DNA of 64,000 nt from Butyricicoccus pullicaecorum (GTDB taxonomy: Bacteria > Bacillota > Clostridia > Oscillospirales > Butyricicoccaceae). Position 1 is the first letter of the stretch. Every line of letters starts with the position of its first letter. The notes under the pieces are model-generated. The model had not been told where the DNA came from. It searched no databases and was given only the letters and a program-made list of their open reading frames with translations. Below, one piece after another: positions 24,995 through 32,166 of the stretch. A program made the translations under genes and the position numbers. The DNA is taken from contig JAFBIW010000010.1 of assembly GCA_021531865.1 (NCBI GenBank), forward strand, positions 1 through 64,000, in the 5' to 3' direction.

Positions 24995-25714
24995 ATGTCA
25001 GACATGCAGCGGTACTCGGTCATCACCGAGAAAAATCCGCGCGAAATCGTTCTGCTGCGCGGCGCGGGCTGCGCGTGGAAAAAATGCACCTTCTGCGACT
25101 ATCATCTGGACTGCTCGGACGACCCGGCAGCCAATTTCGCCCTGAACCGGGCGGTGCTCGCGCAGGTCACCGGCCGGTACGGCCGACTCGAGGTCATCAA
25201 TTCCGGCTCGTTCTGCGATCTCGACGGGGACACGATGAACGAAATCGTGCGGGTCTGCCGGGAAACGAACATCCGCATCCTGCACTTTGAGTGCCACTGG
25301 ATGCACCGGCGGGAGATCCCGGCGCTGCGGGAGCGGTTCGCGGCGGCGGGCGTCGCGGTCAAGATCAAAATCGGCGTCGAGACCTTCGACCGGGACTACC
25401 GCGAAACCCGGCTGTGCAAGGGCATCGGGGTCAGCGACCCGGCTGAAATCGCCGCGCCGTTCGACGAATGCTGCCTGCTCTTTGGGCTGGCGGGCCAGAC
25501 GGTCGAATCCATGCAGCGCGATATCGAGACCGGCCTTGCGCATTTCGAGCGGGTCTGCGTCAATATCATGGTTGAAAATTCGACATCCATCCATCCTGAC
25601 CCGGCGGTCATTCAGACCTTCGTGCGGGAGCTGTACCCGGTCTACCGGGATAACGCGCGGGTGGACATTCTGCTGAACAATACGGATTTCGGGGTAGGAG
25701 GACAGGAAGCATGA
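24995..25714 (+). CDS. Radical SAM protein, preQ1-riboswitch-controlled (candidate queuine-salvage enzyme)
   Basis: A compact 239-aa protein with RGAGCAWKKCTFCDYHLDC near the N-terminus. Cys26, Cys31 and Cys34 give CX4CX2C rather than the classic CX3CX2C for binding the 4Fe-4S cluster. VINSGSFCDLD and KIKIGVETFDRDYRE fit the TIM-barrel core. ATG 24995 has the RBS ttggagga; the longer open frame runs through the riboswitch. It overlaps a YhhQ-type transporter by 4 bp. By analogy with Clostridioides QueL, which is a radical SAM lyase acting on queuine, a salvage role is possible. That is inference. Confidence 0.78.
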   Translation: MSDMQRYSVITEKNPREIVLLRGAGCAWKKCTFCDYHLDCSDDPAANFALNRAVLAQVTGRYGRLEVINSGSFCDLDGDTMNEIVRVCRETNIRILHFECHWMHRREIPALRERFAAAGVAVKIKIGVETFDRDYRETRLCKGIGVSDPAEIAAPFDECCLLFGLAGQTVESMQRDIETGLAHFERVCVNIMVENSTSIHPDPAVIQTFVRELYPVYRDNARVDILLNNTDFGVGGQEA

Positions 25715-26418
25715 GAAACGAACTGTTATTGATCGGGTCGCTGGTGATTCTGTATGGCGCGGTGCTGCTCTGGTACCGCCTGTTCGGGCGCACGGGCATG
25801 TACAGCTTTACCGTGTTCGCAACGATCACGGCCAACATCGAGGCGCTGCTGCTGGTGGACGCCTTCGGCATGGAGATGACGCTGGGCAACATCCTGTTTG
25901 CAACCACCTTCCTCGTGACCGATATCCTGTCTGAAACCGAGGGCAAGAAGGCGGCCAACCGGGCGGTCATCGTGGGCATCGCAACCTCGATCCTGTTCAT
26001 TCTGGTCTCACAGTCGTGGATGCTCTATCAGGTCAGCCCGAACGATTTCGTCCGTCCGGCCATCGTCAGCGTCTTCTCGAACACGCCGCGCATGATGCTC
26101 GCCTCGCTCGCGGTCTACGCGGTCGCGCAGGTGTTCGACGTCTGGATGTACCACTTCTGGTGGAAGCTGACCACGAAGAAATACGGCGACAGCCGCCGCT
26201 TCCTCTGGCTGCGCAACAACGGCTCGACCCTGCTCAGTCAGCTTTTGAACACTGTGCTGTTCACCGCATTTGCGTTCTGGGGAATCCATGATATGCCCAC
26301 GTTGATTTCGATCGCGCTGTCGAGCTACATTATTTTCGTCGTGACTTCGCTGGCCGACACGCCGGTCGTCTATCTGGCGCGCCGCCTGAAGGAGCAGGGC
26401 AAGGACGGCATTTTATAA
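25711..26418 (+). CDS. Queuosine precursor transporter (YhhQ family)
   Basis: A 235-aa membrane protein with about six to seven hydrophobic segments. It shows the family's characteristic TVFATITANIEALLLVDAFG and the LFATTFLVTDILSETEGKKAA stretch with conserved acidic/basic residues in a helix. YhhQ proteins import preQ0, preQ1 or queuine. The start overlaps the radical SAM gene (ATGA), so both are co-translated under the preQ1 riboswitch. The gene name yhhQ/queT varies between groups, so no symbol is given. Confidence 0.9.
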   Translation: MRNELLLIGSLVILYGAVLLWYRLFGRTGMYSFTVFATITANIEALLLVDAFGMEMTLGNILFATTFLVTDILSETEGKKAANRAVIVGIATSILFILVSQSWMLYQVSPNDFVRPAIVSVFSNTPRMMLASLAVYAVAQVFDVWMYHFWWKLTTKKYGDSRRFLWLRNNGSTLLSQLLNTVLFTAFAFWGIHDMPTLISIALSSYIIFVVTSLADTPVVYLARRLKEQGKDGIL

Positions 26419-26436
26419 AAGGTAACAGAATATAAC

Positions 26437-26468
26437 AAAAACCGTCCCGAACCGGGACGGTTTTCCTT
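26437..26468 (+). terminator. Terminator of the queuosine-related operon
   Basis: Stem aaaaccgtccc / gggacggtttt with loop gaacc. Confidence 0.92.
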
Positions 26469-26479
26469 TGAGCGGAGAA

Positions 26480-26512
26480 ATAAAAAGACCTTCAACCAAG
26501 GTTGAAGGTCTT
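26480..26512 (-). terminator. Terminator of tRNA-Thr
   Basis: Minus strand stem aaagaccttcaac / gttgaaggtcttt with loop cttg, followed by T-rich sequence. Confidence 0.9.
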
Positions 26513-26587
26513 TGGAGCTAGTGGTGGGAATCGAACCCACGGCCTGCTCATTACGAGTGAGCTGCTCTACCTCTGAGCCACACTAGC
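26513..26587 (-). tRNA. tRNA-Thr (anticodon CGU)
   Basis: On the minus strand the acceptor arms GCTAGTG / CACTAGC pair perfectly. The anticodon arm is GCTCA-CTCGTAA-TGAGC, giving CGT at positions 34-36. The T-arm contains GGTTCGATTCC. Discriminator T and CCA are encoded (26513-26516). It reads ACG threonine codons. Confidence 0.95.
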
Positions 26588-26702
26588 AGATGCGCGGTGC
26601 GGGAGAACCGGTCTCCTCGGCGCAACAACAGTATTTTATCACAAGGCGGCGGGTTCGTCAATTGCTTCTTTTAAAAAATTTCAAATTATTTTTGGGAATC
26701 GC

Positions 26703-26730
26703 TTGACTTTTGCCGCGTTTCCGCTATAAT
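26703..26730 (+). promoter_or_regulatory. Sigma-A promoter of rpsF-ssb-rpsR
   Basis: TTGACT (26703-26708), 16-bp spacer, TATAAT (26725-26730). Confidence 0.8.
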
Positions 26731-26793
26731 AGTAAAGGTTCCTTGCTCATATCAAAGGATATGGGCCACAAGTCCAAAAGGAGGTGCAAAATC

Positions 26794-27087
26794 ATGGCAA
26801 AGGTATCTGGCAAGTACGAGACTCTTTTCATTGTCAATCCCACCCTGGGTGAGGAGGAAGTCGCTGCCGTCGCGCAGAAGTTCCAGGCGCTCGTAGAGAA
26901 GAACGGTACCGTAGACAAGGTTGAAGATTGGGGTAAGCGCCGTCTGGCGTACGCCATCGAAGACCTGCATGAAGGTTACTACACCCTCATCCAGTTTACG
27001 TCCGCTCCGTCCTTCCCGGCTGAGCTCGACCGTGTCTTCAAGATCACGGACGGCATCATGCGTTCCATCATCGTCGCCCTCGACTAA
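26794..27087 (+). CDS. rpsF: 30S ribosomal protein S6
   Basis: A 97-aa protein of the central domain of the 30S subunit, a partner of S18. KYETLFIVNPTLGEEE, VEDWGKRRLAYAI and LDRVFKITDGIMRSII match S6 throughout. ATG 26794 is preceded by aaaaggaggt; the open frame extends upstream but lacks another RBS. It begins the conserved rpsF-ssb-rpsR operon. The leader (26731-26793) may hold an S6:S18 autoregulatory RNA element, but I could not confirm its fold. Confidence 0.96.
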   Translation: MAKVSGKYETLFIVNPTLGEEEVAAVAQKFQALVEKNGTVDKVEDWGKRRLAYAIEDLHEGYYTLIQFTSAPSFPAELDRVFKITDGIMRSIIVALD

Positions 27088-27102
27088 GGCTGGTGACGTA
27101 AC

Positions 27103-27594
27103 GTGCTGAACAAAGCGATCCTCATGGGCCGCCTGACCCGCGACCCTGAACTGCGCCACACCCAAAGCAATATGGCTGTCGCATCCTTCTCCCTCGCGAT
27201 CGACCGCGACCGCAAGGGCCCGAACGGCGAACGCCAGACCGACTTCATCGACTGCGTCGCATGGGGCCGTCAGGCGGAATTCGTCAAGCAGTGGTTCACG
27301 AAGGGCATGCTCGCCATCGTGGTAGGACGCATTCAATCCCGTAACTGGGAAGACCGGAACGGAAATAAGCGCGTATCCATCGAGATCAATGTCGACGAGG
27401 TCTCCTTCGGCGAGACCAAGAAGTCCCGTGAATCGAACGGCGGCTTCTCCGGCGGCTTTGACTCCGGTTCGCAGATCCGTCCCGAGGGATATGACTCCGG
27501 TTCGCAGGCGCCCGCGCCGAGCTTCGACCTTTCGGTCGGCGCTTCGGATTTCGCCGAGCTGTCTGACGACGACGATTCTGACGTTCCCTTCTGA
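27103..27594 (+). CDS. ssb: Single-stranded DNA-binding protein
   Basis: A 163-aa SSB with an N-terminal OB fold ([20 protein letters not shown] to about residue 110), a Gly/Ser-rich linker, and the acidic tail DDDDSDVPF that docks replication and repair partners. The start is GTG 27103, giving the conserved MLNK N-terminus; the RBS is weak, suggesting coupling with rpsF 15 bp upstream. It coats ssDNA in replication and repair. Confidence 0.95.
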   Translation: MLNKAILMGRLTRDPELRHTQSNMAVASFSLAIDRDRKGPNGERQTDFIDCVAWGRQAEFVKQWFTKGMLAIVVGRIQSRNWEDRNGNKRVSIEINVDEVSFGETKKSRESNGGFSGGFDSGSQIRPEGYDSGSQAPAPSFDLSVGASDFAELSDDDDSDVPF

Positions 27595-27620
27595 TTTTTG
27601 AAAAAAGGAGGTACCTGACA

Positions 27621-27887
27621 ATGGAAGAGACCAAAAAGGAATTTACTCCCCGTCCGGAGCGCACCCAGCGCGGCGGCCGTCGCCGCAGAAAGGTTTGCTC
27701 CTTCTGCGTAGATAAGGTCGAGGCGATCGACTACAAGGACGTCGCCAAGCTCCGCCGCTACATGTCCGAGCGCGGCAAGATCCTGCCCCGCCGCATGACC
27801 GGCACCTGCGCGAAGCATCAGCGCCAGCTGACCGAGGCGATCAAGCGCGCCCGTCACGTTGCCCTGCTGCCCTACACCGCGGAGTAA
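27621..27887 (+). CDS. rpsR: 30S ribosomal protein S18
   Basis: An 88-aa protein with a basic N-terminus, then [20 protein letters not shown] and [16 protein letters not shown], typical of S18. The CxxC plus a third Cys and His fit a zinc-type S18. RBS aaaaaaggaggt precedes ATG 27621. It is the last gene of the rpsF-ssb-rpsR operon, followed by a strong terminator. Confidence 0.96.
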   Translation: MEETKKEFTPRPERTQRGGRRRRKVCSFCVDKVEAIDYKDVAKLRRYMSERGKILPRRMTGTCAKHQRQLTEAIKRARHVALLPYTAE

Positions 27888-27903
27888 TCTCATACAGAAC
27901 ACG

Positions 27904-27937
27904 AAAGAGCCTGTCCCAACCGGACAGGCTCTTTTTT
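27904..27937. terminator. Terminator of rpsF-ssb-rpsR
   Basis: Stem aaagagcctgtcc / ggacaggctcttt with loop caacc and a T run. It could also stop transcription from the minus-strand gene at 28009. Confidence 0.92.
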
Positions 27938-28008
27938 GCGTTTTTGTCAAATTAGGAAGGGCGCGCCCGGACTGGCCGGGTGCGCCCCTTCAACAAGAGA
28001 GTGTGGTG

Positions 28009-28587
28009 TTAGCTTGCAAAGTCGATTTCGAGCGCCTCGCCGCTGCGCTGCACGGCAGCGCGGACGGCCTCGACGATCGAACACTCGTCGAGCTTGGCGG
28101 GATCGAAGCGGATGCTCAGCGCCGGATGACCGGCGACATAGGTGCAGTCCAGCGTCAGCGCGGCCGGGCAGTCCTGCTCCATCAGGCTGGAGAAAACCTG
28201 CTCGGTGGGCACCGAGGACGAGAAGCCGGCGAAGCGCAGGCGTGCGCCGCCGCGCGGCAGCGCCTGGAACTGCTCGGCCGTCGGAAGCTGCTCGAGCTGG
28301 GCGATCAGCACGCTGCTTTCGCCGCCCTTGAGCACGCGGGCGTCGGCCGCGCCCAGTGCGCGCAGCACGCGCAGGCTGGCGCTGTCAGCCGATTCGGCGC
28401 GCAGCACGACATGACAGCCGTCGAGCAGGCTGTGCAGGACGTCGACCAGCACGGTGCACTGGTCGCCCGCGCAGCGCGCGGGCGCGGCCAGCACGTACTG
28501 TGCGGTCTGAGCGTCGGTATCTTTCTTGAGCATGCCCCAGCCGGTCTCAGGGAAGTGCAGGCTGGAGGTCGTAGACATATGATTCAT
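28009..28587 (-). CDS. Hypothetical protein, 192 aa
   Basis: A soluble protein without a recognised domain. It has VLAAPARCAGDQCTVLVDVLHSLLDGCHVVLR near residues 32-63 and a C-terminal beta-alpha segment ending in EALEIDFAS. No signal or membrane segment. I start at ATG 28587 because aaggtg lies 7 bases upstream; ATG 28593 is too close to that RBS. Single gene on the minus strand, convergent with rpsR. A long gene-poor stretch lies upstream. Confidence 0.65.
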   Translation of the reverse strand: MNHMSTTSSLHFPETGWGMLKKDTDAQTAQYVLAAPARCAGDQCTVLVDVLHSLLDGCHVVLRAESADSASLRVLRALGAADARVLKGGESSVLIAQLEQLPTAEQFQALPRGGARLRFAGFSSSVPTEQVFSSLMEQDCPAALTLDCTYVAGHPALSIRFDPAKLDECSIVEAVRAAVQRSGEALEIDFAS

Positions 28588-28885
28588 ATTCATTCACCTT
28601 ATTTCAAATTCAAAAACGCGTGTTTGAGCACGCTGTCGGTTCGGTTCTCTCTTGTTTTGAAGTTATTCTACCCGTTTTTGTCATTTTGTGCAAGAAGCAA
28701 GATCAAATTTTGTTTATTCCTCCAATAGAAAATTGCTGGCCTGTCAGCTTTTGCAGCCTTTTCTGTGCGAAACCTGCAAAACGGACAGGTGTCCACGAAC
28801 GGATTTTGTGTGCTATGTGTTCATGGTTTGTACATTTTCCCCGGGAATTTGTAGAGTCTGTCATGGAAACCGGTGAAAAAGCTCT
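28588..28885. other. Gene-poor interval with one unexplained hairpin
   Basis: About 300 bases with lower GC than the flanks and no ORF with an RBS that I trust. The only clear structure is the imperfect inverted repeat at 28740-28789, listed separately. It must hold the promoter of the 192-aa gene, but I see no confident -35/-10 pair. Confidence 0.5.
28740..28789. repeat. Long imperfect inverted repeat in a gene-poor region
   Basis: Outer arms CCTGTC / GACAGG (28740-28745, 28784-28789) and inner arms TTTTGCAG / CTGCAAAA (28749-28756, 28774-28781), with a 3/2-nt internal loop and a 17-nt apical loop. No T run follows on either strand, so it is not a standard terminator. Confidence 0.6.
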
Positions 28886-28919
28886 AAAAAGGCGCACCCT
28901 GTGAGAGACAGGATGCGCC
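28886..28919 (-). terminator. Terminator of the inositol-phosphatase-like gene
   Basis: Minus strand stem ggcgcatcctgt / acagggtgcgcc (one mismatch) followed by TTTTT. Confidence 0.88.
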
Positions 28920-28942
28920 ATGGACGGAAAGATTTGTGAAAT

Positions 28943-29713
28943 TTACTTGCCGAGCTGCTGCGCGAGGAAGGCTTCGTGTGCCAGTGCGTTGCCGCTGAGG
29001 ATGGAGCAGGGACGGTCAAGGGTGATGGGCGAGCCGTCGAGCTGGGAGATGCGGCCGCCGGCCTCGGTGATGAGCAGCGCGCCGCCCGCGTAGTCCCACG
29101 GCTGGAGGATGCACTCGAAGCCCAGCTCGACCCGGCCGCAGGCGATGTCGGCCAGATCGAGGGCGGCTGAGCCGAAGCGGCGCAGATCCTGCATCCGGTC
29201 CATCAGGCGGGCGGCGATCGTGAAGGTGCGCTTGCGCAGGGACAGCTCATAGGGGGAGGTGCCGAAGCAGAAGACGCCCGCCTCGAGCGGCCGGTCGGAG
29301 ACGTGGATCGGGCGGCTGTTTAAAAACGCGCCCTTGCCCTTTTCGGCCGAGAACAGCTCGTCGCGGTAGGGATTGTAGACGACCGAGAGGATGAGCTCGC
29401 CGTCCTTGGCCAGCGCGACCGAGATGGCCGAGTGCTTCATATCGCGGATGAAGTTCGCGGTGCAGTCGATCGGGTCGACGATGTAGGCCAGACCGTGGAG
29501 GGCGTCGTCGTGGGTCTCCTCCTCCTCGCCGACGAAGTGGGCGGTGGGGAGAAGGTCGAGCAGGCGCTTCTGCAAAAACTGCTGCACCTTGACGTCATAG
29601 GTGGTGACGAAGTTGCCGTTGCCCTCCTTGGCGGAGACGGCGGATTCGATGTTGTGGGCGTTGAGGATGATCTGTCCGGCCGCACGGACGGCCTGAGCGA
29701 TGGCATTGCGCAT
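28943..29713 (-). CDS. Inositol monophosphatase family protein
   Basis: A 256-aa Mg2+-dependent sugar phosphatase-fold protein. The metal site residues are visible: GEEEE (about residue 62), the VDPIDCTANF core (about 80-89) and QPWDYAGGALLITEAGG in the C-terminal half. The core usually reads DPIDGTxNF; here Cys replaces Gly. Substrate could be inositol phosphate, another sugar phosphate or PAP. Some bacterial members (SuhB) also have an rRNA-maturation role, so I leave the symbol blank. ATG 29713 follows aaggag. Confidence 0.88.
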   Translation of the reverse strand: MRNAIAQAVRAAGQIILNAHNIESAVSAKEGNGNFVTTYDVKVQQFLQKRLLDLLPTAHFVGEEEETHDDALHGLAYIVDPIDCTANFIRDMKHSAISVALAKDGELILSVVYNPYRDELFSAEKGKGAFLNSRPIHVSDRPLEAGVFCFGTSPYELSLRKRTFTIAARLMDRMQDLRRFGSAALDLADIACGRVELGFECILQPWDYAGGALLITEAGGRISQLDGSPITLDRPCSILSGNALAHEAFLAQQLGK

Positions 29714-29782
29714 GGAAAAACACTCCTTATATAAAATGGATGAAAAAGGACAGAGCGTCCGGAAGGAACACTCTGTCCGCGA

Positions 29783-29956
29783 TTATACAAATCGGTTGTG
29801 GGTGCGGTCGTAGGAATAGCCGATGGCGGCCAGACGGCTGCACAGGCTGGACTCGGACAGGTCGAGCGCGCTGCACAGGTCGGAGAGCGCGGCGTACTCG
29901 TCACGCAGCTTGGTGTTGACAAAGCTGAGCAGGATCATGGGATCATTGGGGATCAC
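29783..29956 (-). CDS. DUF4250 small protein, 57 aa
   Basis: The protein begins IPNDPMILLSFVNTKLRDEY after a GTG start (29956) with the RBS agaaaggaag, and ends YSYDRTHNRFV. The NDPMxLLSxVNTKLRD opening is the hallmark of DUF4250, a short domain common in Clostridia with unknown role and a possible small helix-turn-helix shape (DLSESSLCSRLAAIGY). It lies between the phosphatase-like gene and a membrane protein on the same strand. Confidence 0.85.
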   Translation of the reverse strand: MIPNDPMILLSFVNTKLRDEYAALSDLCSALDLSESSLCSRLAAIGYSYDRTHNRFV

Positions 29957-29998
29957 GAAACAGACTTCCTTTCTGATAATTGGGGATGTACACGGGAA

Positions 29999-30628
29999 TC
30001 AGTGCACGGCAGCTTCTTTTTCCTCGGCCTTTTGGGCGGCCTTGACCGTGTGGGACGGCTCGCGGGATTCGACCGGGCCGCGCAGGTTGTCCGACACCTC
30101 GGGCGAAAGGCCGGTGTGGGAGTTGTCGGCGCCGGAGGACACGTGCGATGCGGATGCGGCCGATTCGGCAGGGCTGACCTGCGGCTTGCTCGAATGGTGC
30201 TTGATGTTCTTGCCGAGGAAGTCGCGGATCAGGCTGTCCGGATGGCTGGGCACCTCGTCGAGCTGGCGGATGAAGAGGAACTTACGCACGACGTAGAGCA
30301 GGGCGACCGAGGAAACGGCCATCAGGTTTTCGAAGGGGGAGGTGTGCTCGACGACCATCTGACGGGCGACGGCGAGCAGCATGACCTCGACGACCGAGTC
30401 GATCGAGTGGCTGAAGATCATCTTGACGAACTCGACGCCGATGATGATGGTCATGGCGGTGGTCAGGTAGCCCTGTAACGAGTCGGGGTCAGCGATGAGC
30501 TGGATGGGGTGGATGTCGGCGATCAGGCCGATGAGGGACATGCCGATGGCGACGGCGATCGAGACGCCGACGAGGATCTCGAGCAGGATGGAAATGCGGT
30601 ACAGCTTGGCTTGGATATCGTATTTCAT
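29999..30628 (-). CDS. Membrane protein with about four helices (possibly PsiE-like), 209 aa
   Basis: Residues 10-125 contain about four hydrophobic segments with few charges, and ILLEILVGVSIAVAIGMSLIGLI is the first. The C-terminal 75 residues are polar and Ser/Glu/His-rich, probably a disordered cytoplasmic tail. The fold is reminiscent of phosphate-starvation-inducible PsiE membrane proteins, but I cannot confirm it. RBS caggag precedes ATG 30628. Its neighbours give no functional hint. Confidence 0.65.
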   Translation of the reverse strand: MKYDIQAKLYRISILLEILVGVSIAVAIGMSLIGLIADIHPIQLIADPDSLQGYLTTAMTIIIGVEFVKMIFSHSIDSVVEVMLLAVARQMVVEHTSPFENLMAVSSVALLYVVRKFLFIRQLDEVPSHPDSLIRDFLGKNIKHHSSKPQVSPAESAASASHVSSGADNSHTGLSPEVSDNLRGPVESREPSHTVKAAQKAEEKEAAVH

Positions 30629-30774
30629 GGCCGTTCTCCTGTTTCTGTTGATTCTTGTATTTTATTATACAGAGGAATCGGACAAATGTACAGAGGAATC
30701 GGTATATTTCGGCGAGTATACCGAGAATTACCCGAGAAAATACGCAAAGTTTGCAGGATTTGCGCGAAATCGGA

Positions 30775-30803
30775 TTGCATTTCGGCGGGTGGTTTGTTAC
30801 AAT
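30775..30803 (+). promoter_or_regulatory. Promoter of the second molybdenum-hydroxylase operon
   Basis: TTGCAT (30775-30780), 17-bp spacer, TACAAT (30798-30803), about 100 bases before the first gene. Confidence 0.75.
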
Positions 30804-30904
30804 AGAAGCAGAAAACAGCTTGACCGTTCCGCGCGCGCCTGTTCCGCCCGGGCCGGTCGGTTTTTTTGTCGGAAACATTTGTGTATCATCCGAAAGGAGC
30901 AGAT

Positions 30905-31702
30905 ATGTTTACAACACAGCAATACGTCGTCGCGTCCAGTCTGGACGAGGCGTATGCGCTCAACCAGAAGCCCCGTGCGACCGTGCTGGGCGGCTGTGGC
31001 TGGCTCAAGATGGGCCGCCGCGCGATCGGCACGGCGATCGACCTGTCCGCGCTGGGGCTGGATCGGATCGAGGAATTTGACGACCGGTTTGAGCTGGGCG
31101 CAATGGTCACCCTGCGCCAGATCGAAACCAGCGAAGCGCTGGCCGCCGCCTTCGGCCCCTGCCTGCGCGAGAGTGTCCGGCACATCGTGGGCGTGCAGTT
31201 CCGCAACTGCGCGACGATCGGCGGCAGCATCTGGGGCCGCTTCGGCTTCTCCGATCCGCTGACCTGCCTGACTGCGCTGGGCGCGTCCGTCCGCCTGCAC
31301 CATGCCGGTCTTGTGCCCCTGTCCGAATTCATCCGCATGGACTATGACCGCGACCTGCTCGTCGCCGTCGTCCTGCCCAAGGCCGGGCAGCGCGCGGTCT
31401 ACCTGACCCACCGCGCCACCCAGACCGATTTTCCGGTGCTGGCCGCCGCCGTCTGCCGCCGGGCGGACGGCACGTACTGCGCCGCCGTAGGCGCGCGTCC
31501 CCAGCGCGCCGCGCTCGTCGAGGATACCGAGGGTCTGCTCGCCGGCGGTGTGACGGACGCATCCGCCCGCGCCTTCGCCGATTTCGCCGCCGACCGGCTG
31601 ACGTTCTCGTCCAACCTGCGCGGCTCGGCGGAATTTCGCCGCCATCTCTGCCGCGTGCTCGTCCGCCGCGCGGCCATCCAGCTCGAGGAGGGACAAGCAT
31701 GA
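30905..31702 (+). CDS. Molybdenum hydroxylase, FAD-binding subunit (second set)
   Basis: A 265-aa flavin subunit of the xanthine dehydrogenase family, slightly shorter than the paralogue at 17085. VLGGCGWLKMGRR replaces the usual AGGTD-type FAD loop, and ATIGGSIWGRFGFSDPL is the second FAD motif (about residue 105). ATG 30905 has RBS gaaaggag. The end overlaps the 2Fe-2S gene by 4 bp. The altered first FAD loop suggests a divergent cofactor site, though the fold should be kept. Confidence 0.85.
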   Translation: MFTTQQYVVASSLDEAYALNQKPRATVLGGCGWLKMGRRAIGTAIDLSALGLDRIEEFDDRFELGAMVTLRQIETSEALAAAFGPCLRESVRHIVGVQFRNCATIGGSIWGRFGFSDPLTCLTALGASVRLHHAGLVPLSEFIRMDYDRDLLVAVVLPKAGQRAVYLTHRATQTDFPVLAAAVCRRADGTYCAAVGARPQRAALVEDTEGLLAGGVTDASARAFADFAADRLTFSSNLRGSAEFRRHLCRVLVRRAAIQLEEGQA

Positions 31703-32166
31703 AGATCTCTTACACCCTGAACGGCCGGGCGCGCACCGACGAGGTCGATCCCGCCCGGCCGCTGACCGAATACCTGCGCGCGCAGGGCTGTCTGTCGGTC
31801 AAGCGCGGCTGCGAGACCTCGAACTGCGGCCTGTGCACCGTCCTCGTGGACGGCCGTCCCGTCCTGTCCTGCACCACCCTGACCGCCCGCATCAACGGCA
31901 AGTCCGTCCTGACGCTCGAGGGTCTGGAGGATCGCGCCGCCGAGATCGGCGGCTATCTGGCCGCGCAGGGCGCGGAGCAGTGCGGCTTCTGCAGCCCGGG
32001 TCTGATCATGAACATCATCGCCATGACCGATGAGCTGACCGACCCGACCGAGGACGAAATCCGCGAATATCTGGCCGGAAACCTGTGCCGCTGCACCGGC
32101 TACGTCAGCCAGCTCCGCGCCATCCGGCAGTACCTCGCCGACCGGAAGGAGGCCGAACAGGCATGA
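31699..32166 (+). CDS. Molybdenum hydroxylase, 2Fe-2S subunit (second set)
   Basis: A 155-aa small subunit with both cluster motifs, KRGCETSNCGLCTVLVDGRP and QCGFCSPGLI plus NLCRCTGYVSQ. It transfers electrons from the Mo centre. Its ATG overlaps the FAD-subunit stop, and its own stop overlaps the Mo-subunit start, so all three are translationally coupled in the order FAD, 2Fe-2S, Mo. This is the reverse of the first set. Confidence 0.93.
   Translation: MKISYTLNGRARTDEVDPARPLTEYLRAQGCLSVKRGCETSNCGLCTVLVDGRPVLSCTTLTARINGKSVLTLEGLEDRAAEIGGYLAAQGAEQCGFCSPGLIMNIIAMTDELTDPTEDEIREYLAGNLCRCTGYVSQLRAIRQYLADRKEAEQA

Noticed and set aside
27958-27989. GC-rich hairpin as terminator of the 192-aa minus-strand gene
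   Set aside because: The stem is strong but lacks a T run; the rpsR terminator just beyond can serve instead.
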